NCBI RefSeq assembly: GCF_023718305.1
Contig: NZ_QEYO01000001.1
Location: 1-64,000, forward strand
Direction of reading: 5' to 3'
Source of the DNA: Gramella sp. AN32
Lineage (GTDB): Bacteria > Bacteroidota > Bacteroidia > Flavobacteriales > Flavobacteriaceae
DNA length: 64,000 bases
In this document: piece by piece, positions 54,692 through 64,000 of the stretch
How positions within the stretch are numbered: position 1 is the stretch's first letter
Layout: each line of letters starts with the position of its first letter
Notes under the pieces: generated by a model
What the model was told of the DNA's origin: nothing
The model's database searches: none
Seen by the model: only the letters and a program-made list of their open reading frames with translations
Program-made: the position numbers and the translations under genes

Positions 54692-55714
54692 TTGGATTCC
54701 AGTTGAAATCGGGTAGTGATCGGAAAAATCGACCTTGTATTTCTTATATTCCATTACTTCCATAGACTTCTCTACGAGCATAAAATCGATCCTAAGCGGA
54801 AAATAATTCAATTTAAAGGTTTGACCAAAGCCGTTGCCGGCCTGTAAAAACGCGTCTTTATATTTTCCGTCAAATTTTAATAAATTGTAGATATAGGAAA
54901 AACTGGTATTATTAAAATCCCCAACAATCATATTTTTATACGGAGATTCCCTCAGGTTTTTTAACATACTCTCTGCCTGTTCCTGCTGCAGGGAGAAACC
55001 GGAACCAATCCTTCCTAATAGTTTTTTGGAATCTTCTTTCTGAAGATCACCTATTCCAGGCTTAATATTTAGAGACTGAAAATGGACATTATAAACCCTT
55101 ACCGTATCCTCCTTGATTAATAAGTCTGTATAAATCGCATTATTATTTCCATCGTGGGGAAAATCAAAAGAATAGGATTTTAAAATGGGGTACTTTGAAA
55201 AAATAGCAGAACCAAATTCAGAATTTTTATCTTTTAGTTGTATAAATTGATAAGGGTAAAGATTCGATATTTTAGACTCACCCACATAATATTCCTGAAG
55301 ACACAAGACGTCAGGCCTTTTTTCTGAAACAAAATCATAGATATTCCCGGGAATGTTCTTATCCTGAGACCAGTTATAAACATTGAACATACGCACGTTG
55401 TAACTCATCACTGTAAAATCAGCTTTTTCACCTTCTTCTTTATCCGGGGAAAATTCAAAGAAATTACTCACGTAATTATAGCCGATTACAAGAATGAGTA
55501 GGGAAAGTATTAACTGCTTCTTCAGCCGAAATAACCAGTAAATAATAAATAAAACGTTCAGGACAATTAAAACCGGTACCCCCAAACTTAAAACCGATAA
55601 CAAGGGAAAAGACTTCGGCGGAACCAGCGGCAGTAAGTAAGATAATAGCAAGGCTGTTGCCGCAAGCGAATTCAAAATAAAAATCAGCTTATCAAAAATG
55701 CCGAGATTCTTCAT
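54686..55714 (-). CDS. Membrane-anchored endonuclease/exonuclease/phosphatase family protein
   Basis: 342 aa. Two to three N-terminal membrane helices (about 8-90) precede an EEP domain: VMSYNVRMFNVYNW, DVLCLQEYY, VYNVHFQSL, IVGDFNNTSFS and the final FSDHYPIST. Metal-dependent phosphodiester or phosphomonoester hydrolysis is expected, on the outside of the membrane. The substrate is unknown. Its start abuts the rhomboid gene upstream. Confidence 0.85.
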   Translation of the reverse strand: MKNLGIFDKLIFILNSLAATALLLSYLLPLVPPKSFPLLSVLSLGVPVLIVLNVLFIIYWLFRLKKQLILSLLILVIGYNYVSNFFEFSPDKEEGEKADFTVMSYNVRMFNVYNWSQDKNIPGNIYDFVSEKRPDVLCLQEYYVGESKISNLYPYQFIQLKDKNSEFGSAIFSKYPILKSYSFDFPHDGNNNAIYTDLLIKEDTVRVYNVHFQSLNIKPGIGDLQKEDSKKLLGRIGSGFSLQQEQAESMLKNLRESPYKNMIVGDFNNTSFSYIYNLLKFDGKYKDAFLQAGNGFGQTFKLNYFPLRIDFMLVEKSMEVMEYKKYKVDFSDHYPISTGIQL

Positions 55715-56614
55715 TCAATTTTCTTTACCCGCTTGAAATAAAAAGTCTTTTTCAGCTTTGGTAAGACTATCGTAACCGCTTTTACTAATTTTATCCAGGA
55801 TAAAATCTATACGCTGTTGCTTTTCAGTTTTATCCATTTTTCGGGCTGGCCCGGCTTTTTGGGCAGTTCGGTTTTCATTCCGGTATACCGTTTTCATTTT
55901 CGCCTGTTTAGGTTTGGACTTAAACATGCCCGAAATTCCATCTAAAATGTTCTCAAACCATTTTCCAATATCATTCCCTTTTTGAAGTTGTGTGGTATAA
56001 ATATAACCCAGGGCTGCACCCCCTAAATGTGCAAAATGACCCCCGGCATTGCCAAAAGGGATCTGAATAAGATCGATGACCACAAGTACCGCCGCGATCC
56101 ACCAGAATTTCACACTACCAATAAGGAGCAACCGGACCCTCATATTAGGAACATGCGTGGCAATTCCAATAAGTACCGCCATCACCCCGGCAGAAGCTCC
56201 CATTAAATAAGATTTTCCCGTTTCCTGAAAAACCGGAAATAAATTATAACTCAACATATATACCAGGCCTCCGATAATGATGCCGAGAAAATAGTAGTTA
56301 AGAAGTCTCTTGGGAGAAAAATAATTCAGAAAATAAACTCCGGCGAAGTAGAGGATCAGCATATTAAAAAGGATATGCATAAACCCACCGTGCATAAATC
56401 CGTAGGTAATGATCGACCAGGGTTTCCAGAGAAAATCTACCGGTTCCTTTGAGAAAACAAGCCATTCCAAAATAGAATTGGCAGGGGCATTAAATAAATA
56501 AGCTATAGTTTGAACAAGATAAAAGAGCACAAAAACTGCCACATTTACCGCGATAATCTTTTCGGTAACCGTAGCTGTTTTTATTTTATATTTTATTCTT
56601 TCTGAAGTAGACAT
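55715..56614 (-). CDS. Rhomboid intramembrane serine protease, long form
   Basis: 299 aa with six membrane segments in the first ~210 residues. The catalytic Ser is in LMGASAGVMAVL (GASAG near residue 141) and the catalytic His in HFAHLGGAALGY. HGGFMHILFNMLILYFAG is the conserved loop/helix. A basic cytoplasmic tail (about 225-299) follows and lacks known domains. It overlaps the second rhomboid gene by one base. Confidence 0.92.
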   Translation of the reverse strand: MSTSERIKYKIKTATVTEKIIAVNVAVFVLFYLVQTIAYLFNAPANSILEWLVFSKEPVDFLWKPWSIITYGFMHGGFMHILFNMLILYFAGVYFLNYFSPKRLLNYYFLGIIIGGLVYMLSYNLFPVFQETGKSYLMGASAGVMAVLIGIATHVPNMRVRLLLIGSVKFWWIAAVLVVIDLIQIPFGNAGGHFAHLGGAALGYIYTTQLQKGNDIGKWFENILDGISGMFKSKPKQAKMKTVYRNENRTAQKAGPARKMDKTEKQQRIDFILDKISKSGYDSLTKAEKDFLFQAGKEN

Positions 56615-57363
56615 TAGTCCCAGCGTTTATCATTAAACTGATTTTTCTTCCAGTAATACATCATTATAAACCCAAAAAGTGCACCCCCAATATGGGCAAA
56701 ATGCGCGATAGATTCCCCGAATAATGAGTGTCCCGTAAATCCTGAAAACAAATCGATGGCTATTAGTCCCGGAATGAAATATTTCGCCTTTATAGGAACC
56801 GGAACGAAAAGTAAAAATAGCTCAACATTTGGAAACAACATACCAAACGCAACCAATACTCCATAAATTGCCCCGGAGGCACCAACTGCCGGGTTTCCAA
56901 AAGCACTCAACATTGAGCGAAGCGTGTCCTCGTCGGTTCCCGCAGGTACAGGGAATTTATTATTTGAATAAGCCTGTGATATAAATTCTGTAATTTCTGC
57001 CGGGGTCCATCCAATCGCGATCAGGTCATTATATCCATTTTGATAGGCTAAAAGATTGACCAACGTATGCAAAAGGGCAGCTCCTAAACCCGCAGAAAAA
57101 TAGAAAAATATGAATCTTTTTTGTCCCAGGTATTGTTCAATGGGGCTACCAAAAGCCCAAAGCGCATACATATTGAACAAAATATGCATAAAACCACCAT
57201 GCATGAACATATGGGTTACCGGCTGCCAAAATTCAAAATTCGGGTGTTTAAAAAACCAGAGTGCCAGGTACTCATAAGCAGTGTCGCCAATCATCTGGCT
57301 GCCTATAAAAAAGATTACATTTATAATTAATAAAACCTTTACGGTATCTGTGATTCTTCCCAT
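56614..57363 (-). CDS. Rhomboid intramembrane serine protease, short form
   Basis: 249 aa. The catalytic Ser is in AVGASGAIYGVLVAFG and the His in HFAHIGGALFGFI. The conserved HGGFMHILFNMYALWAFG is present. It is a paralogue of the neighbour at 55715, and tandem rhomboids after mutL are common in flavobacteria. Its start overlaps the mutL stop. Substrates are unknown. Confidence 0.92.
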   Translation of the reverse strand: MGRITDTVKVLLIINVIFFIGSQMIGDTAYEYLALWFFKHPNFEFWQPVTHMFMHGGFMHILFNMYALWAFGSPIEQYLGQKRFIFFYFSAGLGAALLHTLVNLLAYQNGYNDLIAIGWTPAEITEFISQAYSNNKFPVPAGTDEDTLRSMLSAFGNPAVGASGAIYGVLVAFGMLFPNVELFLLFVPVPIKAKYFIPGLIAIDLFSGFTGHSLFGESIAHFAHIGGALFGFIMMYYWKKNQFNDKRWD

Positions 57364-59213
57364 TAGGCAAATTTTTTATCCAGTTCATCCACGGTTAAGG
57401 TGGTGAAAATCGTTTTATTAAAAGGGGTTAAGGCCGGCTCTTTGCAGGCAAAAAGTCGGTTTAAAATATGTTGTTGTTCTGCATAATTTAAAAGTGTACC
57501 CGGTCTTACCGCCATACTATTGGAAAGGGATTTGGCTAAAAGATCGGTTTGGGTAAAACCATTATCCGGTACTTCCTTTTCAAAATCTGCCAATAAATGC
57601 TCCAGTAAAATTTCTACTTCACTTTCAGAAATTAGGGTAGGAATTCCAGAAATTTCTACCTCATCTTTACCAATTTCAGAAAAAATAAAACCGGTTTGTT
57701 CCAGTGATTCCTTGATATCTTTGAGCATCACAATCTCATGATGACTGAATTGTAATTTAAGCGGAAATAATAATTGCTGACTAACCGCTGCTGAAGCGGT
57801 TATATTTTTGAGAAATTCCTCATACAAAATACGCATATGGGCCCGATGCTGATCTATCACCAGCAACCCACTTTTTAAAGTAGATACTAAATATTTCTTA
57901 TGAAGCTGAAAAGTACTTTTCTCATTTTGTTCCTCCTTCGTTCCGAATAATTTCCCGGTGACTTCTTCGCTTTCGAATTCAATTTGTTTGATATCTATAT
58001 CCCCTGAAGTTTCCTGTTGTAATCCTGAATAAATACTTTCCCACTGTGTAGCATTCTCTTTTCTATATCCCCCACTTGAAAATCCCGAATTTCTGGAGCC
58101 CTCATTTTGAAAGGGATTAAAGTTTCGATCTACTTCCACTTTTGGAGCTTCAGCCGACTTATTTTTAAAATCATAAGGAGTATCCAGTTCAGAATCTCTT
58201 TCAAAATCCAGCAAGGGCGCAACATTAAACTGACCTAAACTATGTTTTATCGCACTTTTCAGAATAGCATATAAAGAATGTTCATCATCAAATTTAATCT
58301 CTGTTTTGGTAGGATGGATATTAATATCAATAGACTTTGGATCCACATTCAAATACAAAAAGTAACTGGGATAGCTCCTGTCCTTCAAAAGTCCTTCAAA
58401 AGATGCCTGCACCGCATGGTTGAGATACGGGCTTTTTATAAATCGATCATTCACAAAAAAGAACTGTTCCCCCCTACTCTTTTTAGCAAATTCAGGCTTC
58501 CCCACAAATCCTGAAATTTTTACAATTTCAGTCTCTTCTTCTACCGGAACCAGCTTTTCATTGGTTTTTCCTCCAAATATATTGGTGATCCTCTGCCTGT
58601 AATTTGAGGCAGGTAATTGAAACAACTCGCTGGAATTATGGATTAGGGAAAAGCTAATATCGGGATGGGCCAGGGCGACTCGTTGAAATTCATCAATAAT
58701 ATGCCTGCTTTCGACATTATCAGACTTTAAAAAGTTTCTTCTCGCCGGAATATTATAAAATAAATTTTTTACGCTGATACATGTACCCTTTGGGGTCACG
58801 CATGGATCTTGAGCAACCACTTTGCTCCCTTCCACTTTAATGCAGCTCCCAATTTCATCATCTTCATGCTTTGTTTTTAATTCAACATGAGCGATGGCGG
58901 CGATGGAAGCTAATGCTTCACCTCTAAAACCTTTAGTTTTTAAGCTAAAAAGATCATCAGCGATCTTGATTTTGGAAGTAGCATGACGTTCGAAACTCAT
59001 TCGGGAGTCTGTATTAGACATCCCCACACCATTGTCAATAATTTGGATAAGCGTTTTCCCGGCATCTTTTATAATCACCTGGATCTTACCTGCTTTTGCA
59101 TCTATGGAGTTTTCAAGGAGTTCCTTTATTACCGAAGCAGGTCTTTGTACCACCTCGCCGGCAGCGATTTGGTTGGCGACATGATCTGGTAACAGCTGAA
59201 TTACATCACTCAT
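57363..59213 (-). CDS. mutL: DNA mismatch repair protein MutL
   Basis: 616 aa. The N-terminal GHKL ATPase has IAAGEVVQRPASVIKELLEN, DNGVGM and KGFRGEALASI. The S5-like domain ends in DVNIHPTK-type sequence (IDINIHPTKTEIKF). A linker (about 350-420) is followed by the C-terminal dimerisation domain with a CPxGRP-equivalent region reading CKEPALTPFN. The endonuclease motif DQHAxxER appears as DQHRAHMRILYEE, so nicking activity is uncertain. It couples MutS recognition to repair. Confidence 0.95.
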   Translation of the reverse strand: MSDVIQLLPDHVANQIAAGEVVQRPASVIKELLENSIDAKAGKIQVIIKDAGKTLIQIIDNGVGMSNTDSRMSFERHATSKIKIADDLFSLKTKGFRGEALASIAAIAHVELKTKHEDDEIGSCIKVEGSKVVAQDPCVTPKGTCISVKNLFYNIPARRNFLKSDNVESRHIIDEFQRVALAHPDISFSLIHNSSELFQLPASNYRQRITNIFGGKTNEKLVPVEEETEIVKISGFVGKPEFAKKSRGEQFFFVNDRFIKSPYLNHAVQASFEGLLKDRSYPSYFLYLNVDPKSIDINIHPTKTEIKFDDEHSLYAILKSAIKHSLGQFNVAPLLDFERDSELDTPYDFKNKSAEAPKVEVDRNFNPFQNEGSRNSGFSSGGYRKENATQWESIYSGLQQETSGDIDIKQIEFESEEVTGKLFGTKEEQNEKSTFQLHKKYLVSTLKSGLLVIDQHRAHMRILYEEFLKNITASAAVSQQLLFPLKLQFSHHEIVMLKDIKESLEQTGFIFSEIGKDEVEISGIPTLISESEVEILLEHLLADFEKEVPDNGFTQTDLLAKSLSNSMAVRPGTLLNYAEQQHILNRLFACKEPALTPFNKTIFTTLTVDELDKKFA

Positions 59214-59506
59214 TTAACGGGCCTCGAGAATATGGATAAATCGAAATCTATGATCCACAAAAAAATAAAAATCAGAATGATAGCAATATATACCACCGTT
59301 TTGTTGATACTACGATTGCCCCTATGCCTACTGCTTTCTCTGGCTTCAGCCCATTGGGATCCAAAATCATTAGAATTCGTGGTGTTCCTGAACTTTTGAA
59401 ATTTAGATTCGAAATCGTAGATATTACCATTATCCTTCCCTTTATAATAACGGGGAGTATAATTGTAACGGGTATTCTTTCTTATTGTGTTTAAACCAAG
59501 TTTCAA
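59210..59506 (-). CDS. Small membrane protein between ribH and mutL
   Basis: 98 aa. It has a basic N-terminus (KLGLNTIRKNTRYNYTPRYY), a hydrophilic middle, and one membrane helix near the C-terminus (TVVYIAIILIFIFLWIIDFD). Database entries for similar proteins are sometimes labelled riboflavin synthase subunit beta, apparently from the neighbouring ribH. Nothing in the sequence supports that. It overlaps mutL by four bases. Function unknown. Confidence 0.7.
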   Translation of the reverse strand: MKLGLNTIRKNTRYNYTPRYYKGKDNGNIYDFESKFQKFRNTTNSNDFGSQWAEARESSRHRGNRSINKTVVYIAIILIFIFLWIIDFDLSIFSRPVK

Positions 59507-59606
59507 AATGCAGATTATTAAAGTGATCCAAATTTACTCAAAATGACTCGAAATTCCGAAGGCTTCTGAAGTTAAATAGAATCTCAAGAATAATACCATT
59601 TAAAAC

Positions 59607-60113
59607 CTAACCTTTGTAGAAATGAGCGTCCTTTCGCAATTGCGCCATTTTTATAGCGGCAATAGCCGCTTCAGTTCCCTTATTTCCATGCTTGCCGCCA
59701 CTTCTATCTAAGGATTGCTGATAGGTATTATCTGTAAGAACACAAAAGATCACCGGAATGTCTGACTGGATATTAAGGTCTTTAATTCCCTGGGTCACAC
59801 CTTCACAAACAAAGTCAAAATGTTTTGTTTCTCCCTGGATCACACTACCTACAGCAATTACCGCATCAAGCATTTCAAAAGTTTGTTGCATTTTCTTGCA
59901 GGCGTAGATAAGTTCAAAACTCCCGGGAACACTCCAGCGTACGATATTTTCCTTCTGAACGTGATTCTCTGTAAAAGCATCAAATGCCCCCTGGAACAAA
60001 CCCTGGGTGATTTCTTCATTCCATTCAGAAACAACAATCCCAAACCGAAAATCTTTCGCATTTGGGATTGTATTTTTGTCGTATTGGGAAAGGTTTTTAC
60101 CTTCTGTAGCCAT
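59607..60113 (-). CDS. ribH: 6,7-dimethyl-8-ribityllumazine synthase
   Basis: 168 aa. Family motifs are FRFGIVVSEWNEEIT, VPGSFELIYACKKM, AVIAVGSVIQGETKHFDFVCEGV, VIFCVLTDNTYQQSLDRSG and KGTEAAIAAIKM. It condenses the ribityl pyrimidine with dihydroxybutanone phosphate in riboflavin synthesis and usually forms a 60-mer. Its start is two bases from the stop of the TPR gene. Confidence 0.94.
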   Translation of the reverse strand: MATEGKNLSQYDKNTIPNAKDFRFGIVVSEWNEEITQGLFQGAFDAFTENHVQKENIVRWSVPGSFELIYACKKMQQTFEMLDAVIAVGSVIQGETKHFDFVCEGVTQGIKDLNIQSDIPVIFCVLTDNTYQQSLDRSGGKHGNKGTEAAIAAIKMAQLRKDAHFYKG

Positions 60114-60115
60114 AA

Positions 60116-60889
60116 TTAATTTGTCATTGCACGGGCCTGTCCTAAATAAACAGGAACTTTTTCAGCTTCAGGGGTTTCAGAATAATCATTCTGGATTTTG
60201 GTAAGATATTCTTCCGCAGCTTCACCATCTCCTAATTGCAAAGCAGTGATTGCTGCTTTCAACAAAAATCTTGGAGTAGTGAATTCGTTGGTCCTCATCT
60301 TGGCCGCTTTTTCGTAATATCCCAAAGCTTCATCTGGCTGGTCCAGTTGCATAAACGCATCTCCTATTCCACCAGTCGCTAATGCCGAAAATATTTCGTC
60401 ATCACTATTAAAATCTTCTAATTGCTCAATCGCTTCCTGATATTTGCCAATTCTCAAATAAGCAAAACCGGCGTTGTAATGCGCAAGGTTTGCCGCATCG
60501 GTGCCTCCATAGTTATCGATAATATCAAGAAAACCAAATTTTCCTTCCCCGCCGTTTAAAGCAAGGTTGTATAAAGAATCACTTTCGGTTGCGCCCGCAG
60601 TTAAGGCTGCGGCCATATAATTCTGAGCCTGGGCCATTTCATTGGCAGCCTCAACTTGTTTTGGTTCATGTACAAATCTGGTATATCCAAGGTAGCCTAA
60701 AACCGCTACAATAGCCACTCCCACAATAATATAGATATACTTTTGATTGTCTGCCACCCAGGTTTCTGTCCTGCTGGCTCCTTCATCTAACGAATTAAAA
60801 ACTTCAGCTGTTGTTGATTCTTCTTCAACTGCTTTATTTCGTTCTTCCTTATTTGACGGCTTATATCCTCTTTTTTTGTACGTTGACAT
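60116..60889 (-). CDS. Tetratricopeptide-repeat membrane protein (YfgM-like)
   Basis: 257 aa. It has a charged cytoplasmic start (about 1-45), one membrane helix (about 50-70, YIYIIVGVAIVAVLGYLGY), then TPR units outside: NLAHYNAGFAYLRIGKYQEA, IGDAFMQLDQPDEALGYYEK and LKAAITALQLGDGEAAEEYL. It resembles YfgM-type ancillary secretion proteins but a role in complex assembly is only inferred. It is divergent from recF, with ribH downstream. Confidence 0.82.
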   Translation of the reverse strand: MSTYKKRGYKPSNKEERNKAVEEESTTAEVFNSLDEGASRTETWVADNQKYIYIIVGVAIVAVLGYLGYTRFVHEPKQVEAANEMAQAQNYMAAALTAGATESDSLYNLALNGGEGKFGFLDIIDNYGGTDAANLAHYNAGFAYLRIGKYQEAIEQLEDFNSDDEIFSALATGGIGDAFMQLDQPDEALGYYEKAAKMRTNEFTTPRFLLKAAITALQLGDGEAAEEYLTKIQNDYSETPEAEKVPVYLGQARAMTN

Positions 60890-61036
60890 ATCATCTTTTT
60901 AATGCGTGGCAAAAATATAATATTTTGTGAAAATTAAAAGGGAAAATATTTGTATTTTTTGAATAATTTCGTATCCTTTTGGAACTTACCATTCCATTCC
61001 AATTTATATATTTTATATGCTGAAAAACAGCAATTT

Positions 61037-62116
61037 ATGCATTTAAAACATCTTAACTTAATTAATTACAAAAACCTCAACGCAGAGGAATTCGATTTTG
61101 ATGAAAAAATAAACTGCATTGTTGGCAATAATGGGATTGGAAAGACGAATGTTTTAGACAGTATTTATCACATTTCCTTCGGAAAAAGTTATTTCAACCC
61201 AATCACTTCGCAAAATATTAATCATAACGCCGATTTTTTTGTCGTGGAAGGTGAATTTGAGAAAAATGATAAAACGGAAAAAATCCTGGTAAGTGCCAAG
61301 AAAGGTCAGAAAAAGATTATAAAAAGAAATAATAAAGCATACGAAAAAGTAAGTGATCATATTGGTTTTATTCCCACCGTCATCATTTCCCCGGCAGATC
61401 GCGATCTCATAATCGAAGGTTCTGAAACGCGCAGGAAATTTATGGACGGCGTGATTTCACAAAGCGACCAGCAGTATTTAAATAATTTACTGAAGTACAC
61501 CAAAATCGTTTCCCAAAGAAATTCTTTGCTGAAATATTTTGCAGCGAATAATACTTTTGATCGTGATACGCTGGAAGTTTATAATTTCCAGATGACCAGT
61601 TTAGGTCAGGATCTTTTTGAAAAAAGAAAGCATTTTTTAGAAGAATTTATTCCCATTTTCAACAAGCGTTATTCTGAAATAACCAATAATAAAGAAAATG
61701 TGGAAATTCAATATAAGAGTCAGTTATTTGATAGGGATCTGGCAAATTTACTTGAAGAAAACCTGCAGAAAGATATGGCTTTACAGTACACTTCTGTAGG
61801 AATTCACAAAGATGATCTAAGTTTTGAAATTACGGGGCATCCCATTAAAAAATTTGGTTCCCAGGGCCAGCAAAAATCATTTTTAATTGCCCTGAAGCTT
61901 GCTCAATTCGATTTTATAAAGAGGATTAGCAAAGTAAATCCTATTTTATTACTGGATGATATTTTTGATAAACTCGATGAACACCGGGTGGCGCATATTG
62001 TCGCTTTGGTCGCCACCAATCAATTGGGACAAATTTTCCTAAGTGACACGCATGCCGACAGAACCGAGAAAGTGGTAAAAACCAGCAATCAGTCTTATAA
62101 AATCTTTAAATTGTGA
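61037..62116 (+). CDS. recF: DNA replication and repair protein RecF
   Basis: 359 aa from the ATG at 61037 ([14 protein letters not shown]), chosen because the family starts at this motif. The frame extends upstream to 60950. Walker A is [15 protein letters not shown]. The signature is [20 protein letters not shown] and Walker [17 protein letters not shown]. It loads RecA at single-strand gaps with RecO and RecR. The next gene starts with GTG across its stop codon. Confidence 0.94.
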   Translation: MHLKHLNLINYKNLNAEEFDFDEKINCIVGNNGIGKTNVLDSIYHISFGKSYFNPITSQNINHNADFFVVEGEFEKNDKTEKILVSAKKGQKKIIKRNNKAYEKVSDHIGFIPTVIISPADRDLIIEGSETRRKFMDGVISQSDQQYLNNLLKYTKIVSQRNSLLKYFAANNTFDRDTLEVYNFQMTSLGQDLFEKRKHFLEEFIPIFNKRYSEITNNKENVEIQYKSQLFDRDLANLLEENLQKDMALQYTSVGIHKDDLSFEITGHPIKKFGSQGQQKSFLIALKLAQFDFIKRISKVNPILLLDDIFDKLDEHRVAHIVALVATNQLGQIFLSDTHADRTEKVVKTSNQSYKIFKL

Positions 62117-62547
62117 AAAGAATTTCGTTACTTCTACTGTTCCTCTTTATTTCCTGCGGAAAAAATTCCCCGGAAGAAATGCTTCAGTATATAGACGGCT
62201 ACTGGCAAATTGAAAAAGTAGAAGTTGAAAAAGATTCCGTGGTAGAATTTGGATTAAGCCAGTATGTCGATTTTATTGAAATTAAGGACTCTCTTGGATT
62301 CAGAAAAAAACTACAACCCAAACTGGATGGAGGTTTCCTGAAGACAAATTCCGAAGAAAATATAAAAATTGACATAAGAGGTGAGCAATTATTTTTTCAA
62401 TATTCCACTCCATTTAATACATGGGAAGAAGAAATTCTGGAAACCTCGCCTGATGTGTTGGTCACAAAAAACAAAGAAGGAAAAATTTATTATTATAAAC
62501 GTTTTGAACCCCTATTAAACCTTGGTGATGAGAAAAAGAAAGAATGA
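62113..62547 (+). CDS. Small lipoprotein of unknown function
   Basis: 144 aa, starting GTG at 62113 and overlapping the recF stop by four bases. The lipobox FLFISC has its Cys near residue 15. The mature part begins [22 protein letters not shown] and looks like a lipocalin-type small beta domain, as in many flavobacterial lipoproteins between recF and the DUF721 gene. No catalytic motifs. The 3' end overlaps the next gene. Confidence 0.75.
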   Translation: MKRISLLLLFLFISCGKNSPEEMLQYIDGYWQIEKVEVEKDSVVEFGLSQYVDFIEIKDSLGFRKKLQPKLDGGFLKTNSEENIKIDIRGEQLFFQYSTPFNTWEEEILETSPDVLVTKNKEGKIYYYKRFEPLLNLGDEKKKE

Positions 62548-62824
62548 AGAAATGAAACTTGGCGATCTCCTGAAGAGTTTCGTAGATGAAAATAAGCTCG
62601 ATAAAGGACTCGATCAGGTAAAGGTAAAGGATGTTTGGGAACAACAAATGGGACCTGCTATTAAAAAATATACCACGTCCCTCAAATTGAAAAATGGTAT
62701 TTTGTATGTAGAACTTTCTTCCTCGGTGTTAAGGGAAGAACTAAGCTACGGTAAGGAAAAGATCATCAAAATCCTGAATGAGGAAATGGGAAAACAACTG
62801 ATAAATAAATTAATTCTAAGATAA
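62528..62824 (+). CDS. DUF721 protein (DciA-like)
   Basis: 98 aa from the ATG at 62528, with TTG at 62522 as an alternative. It carries the DUF721 pattern LGDLLKSFVDENKLDKGLDQ, VWEQQMGPAIKKYT, LKNGILYVELSSSVLREELS and INKLILR. DUF721/DciA proteins are proposed replicative helicase loaders in many bacteria. Its place right after recF supports a replication role. It overlaps the lipoprotein gene by 20 bases. Confidence 0.82.
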   Translation: MRKRKNEEMKLGDLLKSFVDENKLDKGLDQVKVKDVWEQQMGPAIKKYTTSLKLKNGILYVELSSSVLREELSYGKEKIIKILNEEMGKQLINKLILR

Positions 62825-62862
62825 AAAAAAAGGGTGACCGAATATTCGATCACCCTTTTTTT
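62824..62862. terminator. Bidirectional terminator between dciA-like and ndk
   Basis: The A-run plus GGGTGA (62832-62837) pairs with TCACCC (62850-62855) plus a T-run, with CGAATATTCG forming an inner stem. The genes on both sides converge on it. Confidence 0.85.
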
Positions 62863-62878
62863 AATATTATCGATCAGG

Positions 62879-63298
62879 TTAGAATTGTTCTCTTCCCGCA
62901 AAATGAAAATCTCCTTCAATTTTCGCATTTTCGTTACTGTCACTTCCATGTACAGCATTCTCCCCAACATTTTTGGCGTATTTCTTTCTAATCGTTCCAT
63001 CAGCTGCATCTGTAGGATTTGTTGCTCCTATCAATGTCCTAAAATCTTCCACTGCATTTTCTTTTTCAAGAATAGCCGCAACGATTGGTCCGCGAGTCAT
63101 AAATTCTACTAATTCCCCAAAAAACGGACGTTCTTTATGTACTGCATAAAAAGTTTCAGCGTCATGCTGGGTCATTTGTGTAAGTTTCATCGCCACGATT
63201 TTAAATCCAGAAGCTGATATTTGCTCTAAGATTGCTCCAATATGCCCGCTTTCAACTGCATCTGGCTTAATCATGGTAAAAGTTCTATTTTCTGCCAT
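62879..63298 (-). CDS. ndk: Nucleoside-diphosphate kinase
   Basis: 139 aa from the ATG at 63298 ([15 protein letters not shown]). The upstream extension is not part of the family. The active-site His is in [12 protein letters not shown], and the nucleotide-binding TMIKPDAV and [15 protein letters not shown] are present. It transfers phosphate from ATP to NDPs. It ends at the bidirectional terminator shared with the dciA-like gene. Confidence 0.95.
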   Translation of the reverse strand: MAENRTFTMIKPDAVESGHIGAILEQISASGFKIVAMKLTQMTQHDAETFYAVHKERPFFGELVEFMTRGPIVAAILEKENAVEDFRTLIGATNPTDAADGTIRKKYAKNVGENAVHGSDSNENAKIEGDFHFAGREQF

Positions 63299-63491
63299 CG
63301 TATGGTTTTTAAATTTCGTGCAAAAATAAATAATTCTTATGCATATACAAGACATATAATAAATAATGTAGCTAATCTGTAAATCAACAAAATAGGGTTT
63401 AAGATTTTAGGTGGATTTATTCATAAAACCAGGAAAATTTCAGCCTCCATAATTTTGCAGGTTTTAAATAATCGTATATTTATCGACTGAT

Positions 63492-64000
63492 ATGATTGAT
63501 ACAAGAATACTCGAGATCACCTCTGAACTTGCTAAGGCAGAAAATATCGTGATCGTACCACATAAAGGACCCGATGGTGACGCCATTGGCTCAAGTTTAG
63601 GTCTCATGCATTTTCTTAAAGATAAAGGTCATAATGCGCATGTGATCGTTCCCAATGATTATCCGGAATTTTTAAAATGGTTGCCGGGAAATGGTGAAGT
63701 GATTATTTATGAAAATGAGAAAGAAAAGTCGCATGAGTTAATTGCTGAAGCAGAGATCATCTTTACCCTCGATTTCAACAATTTATCCAGATGTGGAGAT
63801 TTGCAACAACCCTTGATAAATTCTAAGGCAGTTTTTGTCATGATAGATCATCATCAGGAACCTTCAGATTATGCACATTATGTATATAGCAATGCAGAAA
63901 TGAGTTCTACCTGTGAAATGGTTTATAATTTCATCGTAAAACTTAGGGCGGCCAAAAAAATCACACCCGCAATTGCTACCTGTCTTTATACAGGGATCAT
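63492..64000 (+). CDS. DHH-family phosphoesterase (NrnA-like), cut by window end
   Basis: The first 169 codons are present, with the frame open to the end of the window. Motifs are VPHKGPDGDAIGSSLGL (DxD-type site, about 23-39), FTLDFNN (about 95) and the eponymous VMIDHHQEPSDYA (about 117). It is like NrnA bifunctional oligoribonuclease/pAp phosphatase proteins, which degrade short RNAs and recycle pAp. The C-terminal DHHA1 domain is outside the window. The start follows a 190-base divergent region shared with ndk. Confidence 0.88.
   Translation, partial: MIDTRILEITSELAKAENIVIVPHKGPDGDAIGSSLGLMHFLKDKGHNAHVIVPNDYPEFLKWLPGNGEVIIYENEKEKSHELIAEAEIIFTLDFNNLSRCGDLQQPLINSKAVFVMIDHHQEPSDYAHYVYSNAEMSSTCEMVYNFIVKLRAAKKITPAIATCLYTGI

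Noticed and set aside
59210..59506. Riboflavin synthase subunit beta
   Set aside because: The name appears borrowed from adjacent ribH. The protein is a small membrane protein with no lumazine-synthase motif.

Overview
The window comes from a low-GC member of the Bacteroidota, almost certainly a marine-type flavobacterium (Flavobacteriaceae). The gene order parA-parB-DUF5683-dapB-lepB-wbqC, the split methylmalonyl-CoA mutase, DUF3347 and HYC_CC_PP proteins, genes without Shine-Dalgarno sites, and promoters of the TAnnTTTG type all fit. It has two halves: a mobile accessory half (1 to about 32.4 kb) and an ordinary chromosomal half (about 32.4 to 64 kb). They meet at a tRNA-Pro(UGG) gene at 32401-32475.

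The accessory half is two integrative elements stacked at the 3' end of tRNA-Pro. Island E2 (about 21371-32414) lies next to the tRNA and keeps a full tyrosine integrase. Island E1 (about 165-21384) lies beyond it and keeps only the first ~64 codons of a related integrase. Both ends of each island carry the core TCGGGGTGGCAGGA (one or two changes in the far copy). Each island also has its own matching pair of internal arm-type repeats, and the right-hand arms sit at an identical distance from the core.

E1 is a copper/silver and stress-resistance island. It has cytochrome-like and DUF3347 proteins, an HYC_CC_PP protein, a multicopper oxidase fused to a barrel-like domain, HMA-DUF3347 and Cys-rich proteins (minus strand, 0.75-6.4 kb). 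On the plus strand follow a second HYC_CC_PP protein, an HMA-AraC regulator, small metal proteins (DUF2933, HMA, SHOCT, DUF5676) and a broken NDH-2 gene. Then come an archaeal-type GAPDH and a class I aldolase, a universal stress protein, an ATP-cone/nuclease protein, an MBL-fold RNase, a CopB-type P-ATPase and an MFS exporter (6.7-20.5 kb). Detoxification is thus combined with apparent spare copies of metal-sensitive central metabolism.

E2 holds a primase-helicase of the TOTE type, an AlbA_2/Schlafen-like ATP-binding protein, four XRE regulators and a Cys-rich lipoprotein. It also has a 2-kb stretch with no convincing gene but several long hairpins and repeated structured elements. This stretch is the most puzzling part of the window.

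The chromosomal half has a PQQ-type sugar dehydrogenase with a cytochrome c, an MBOAT/SGNH/glycosyltransferase envelope cluster, uridine kinase, a DivIC-like protein, methylmalonyl-CoA mutase, and a GC-richer nitrite-reductase operon (nirK with a heme domain, nirV, SCO, and a frameshifted porin). After these come an SDR, chromosome partitioning, lysine synthesis, signal peptidase, two rhomboids, mutL, ribH, recF, dciA-like, ndk and a truncated DHH phosphoesterase. The nirK promoter and the promoter of the E1 plus-strand metal genes share the same Crp/Fnr-type operator at exactly the same distance from the -7 box.
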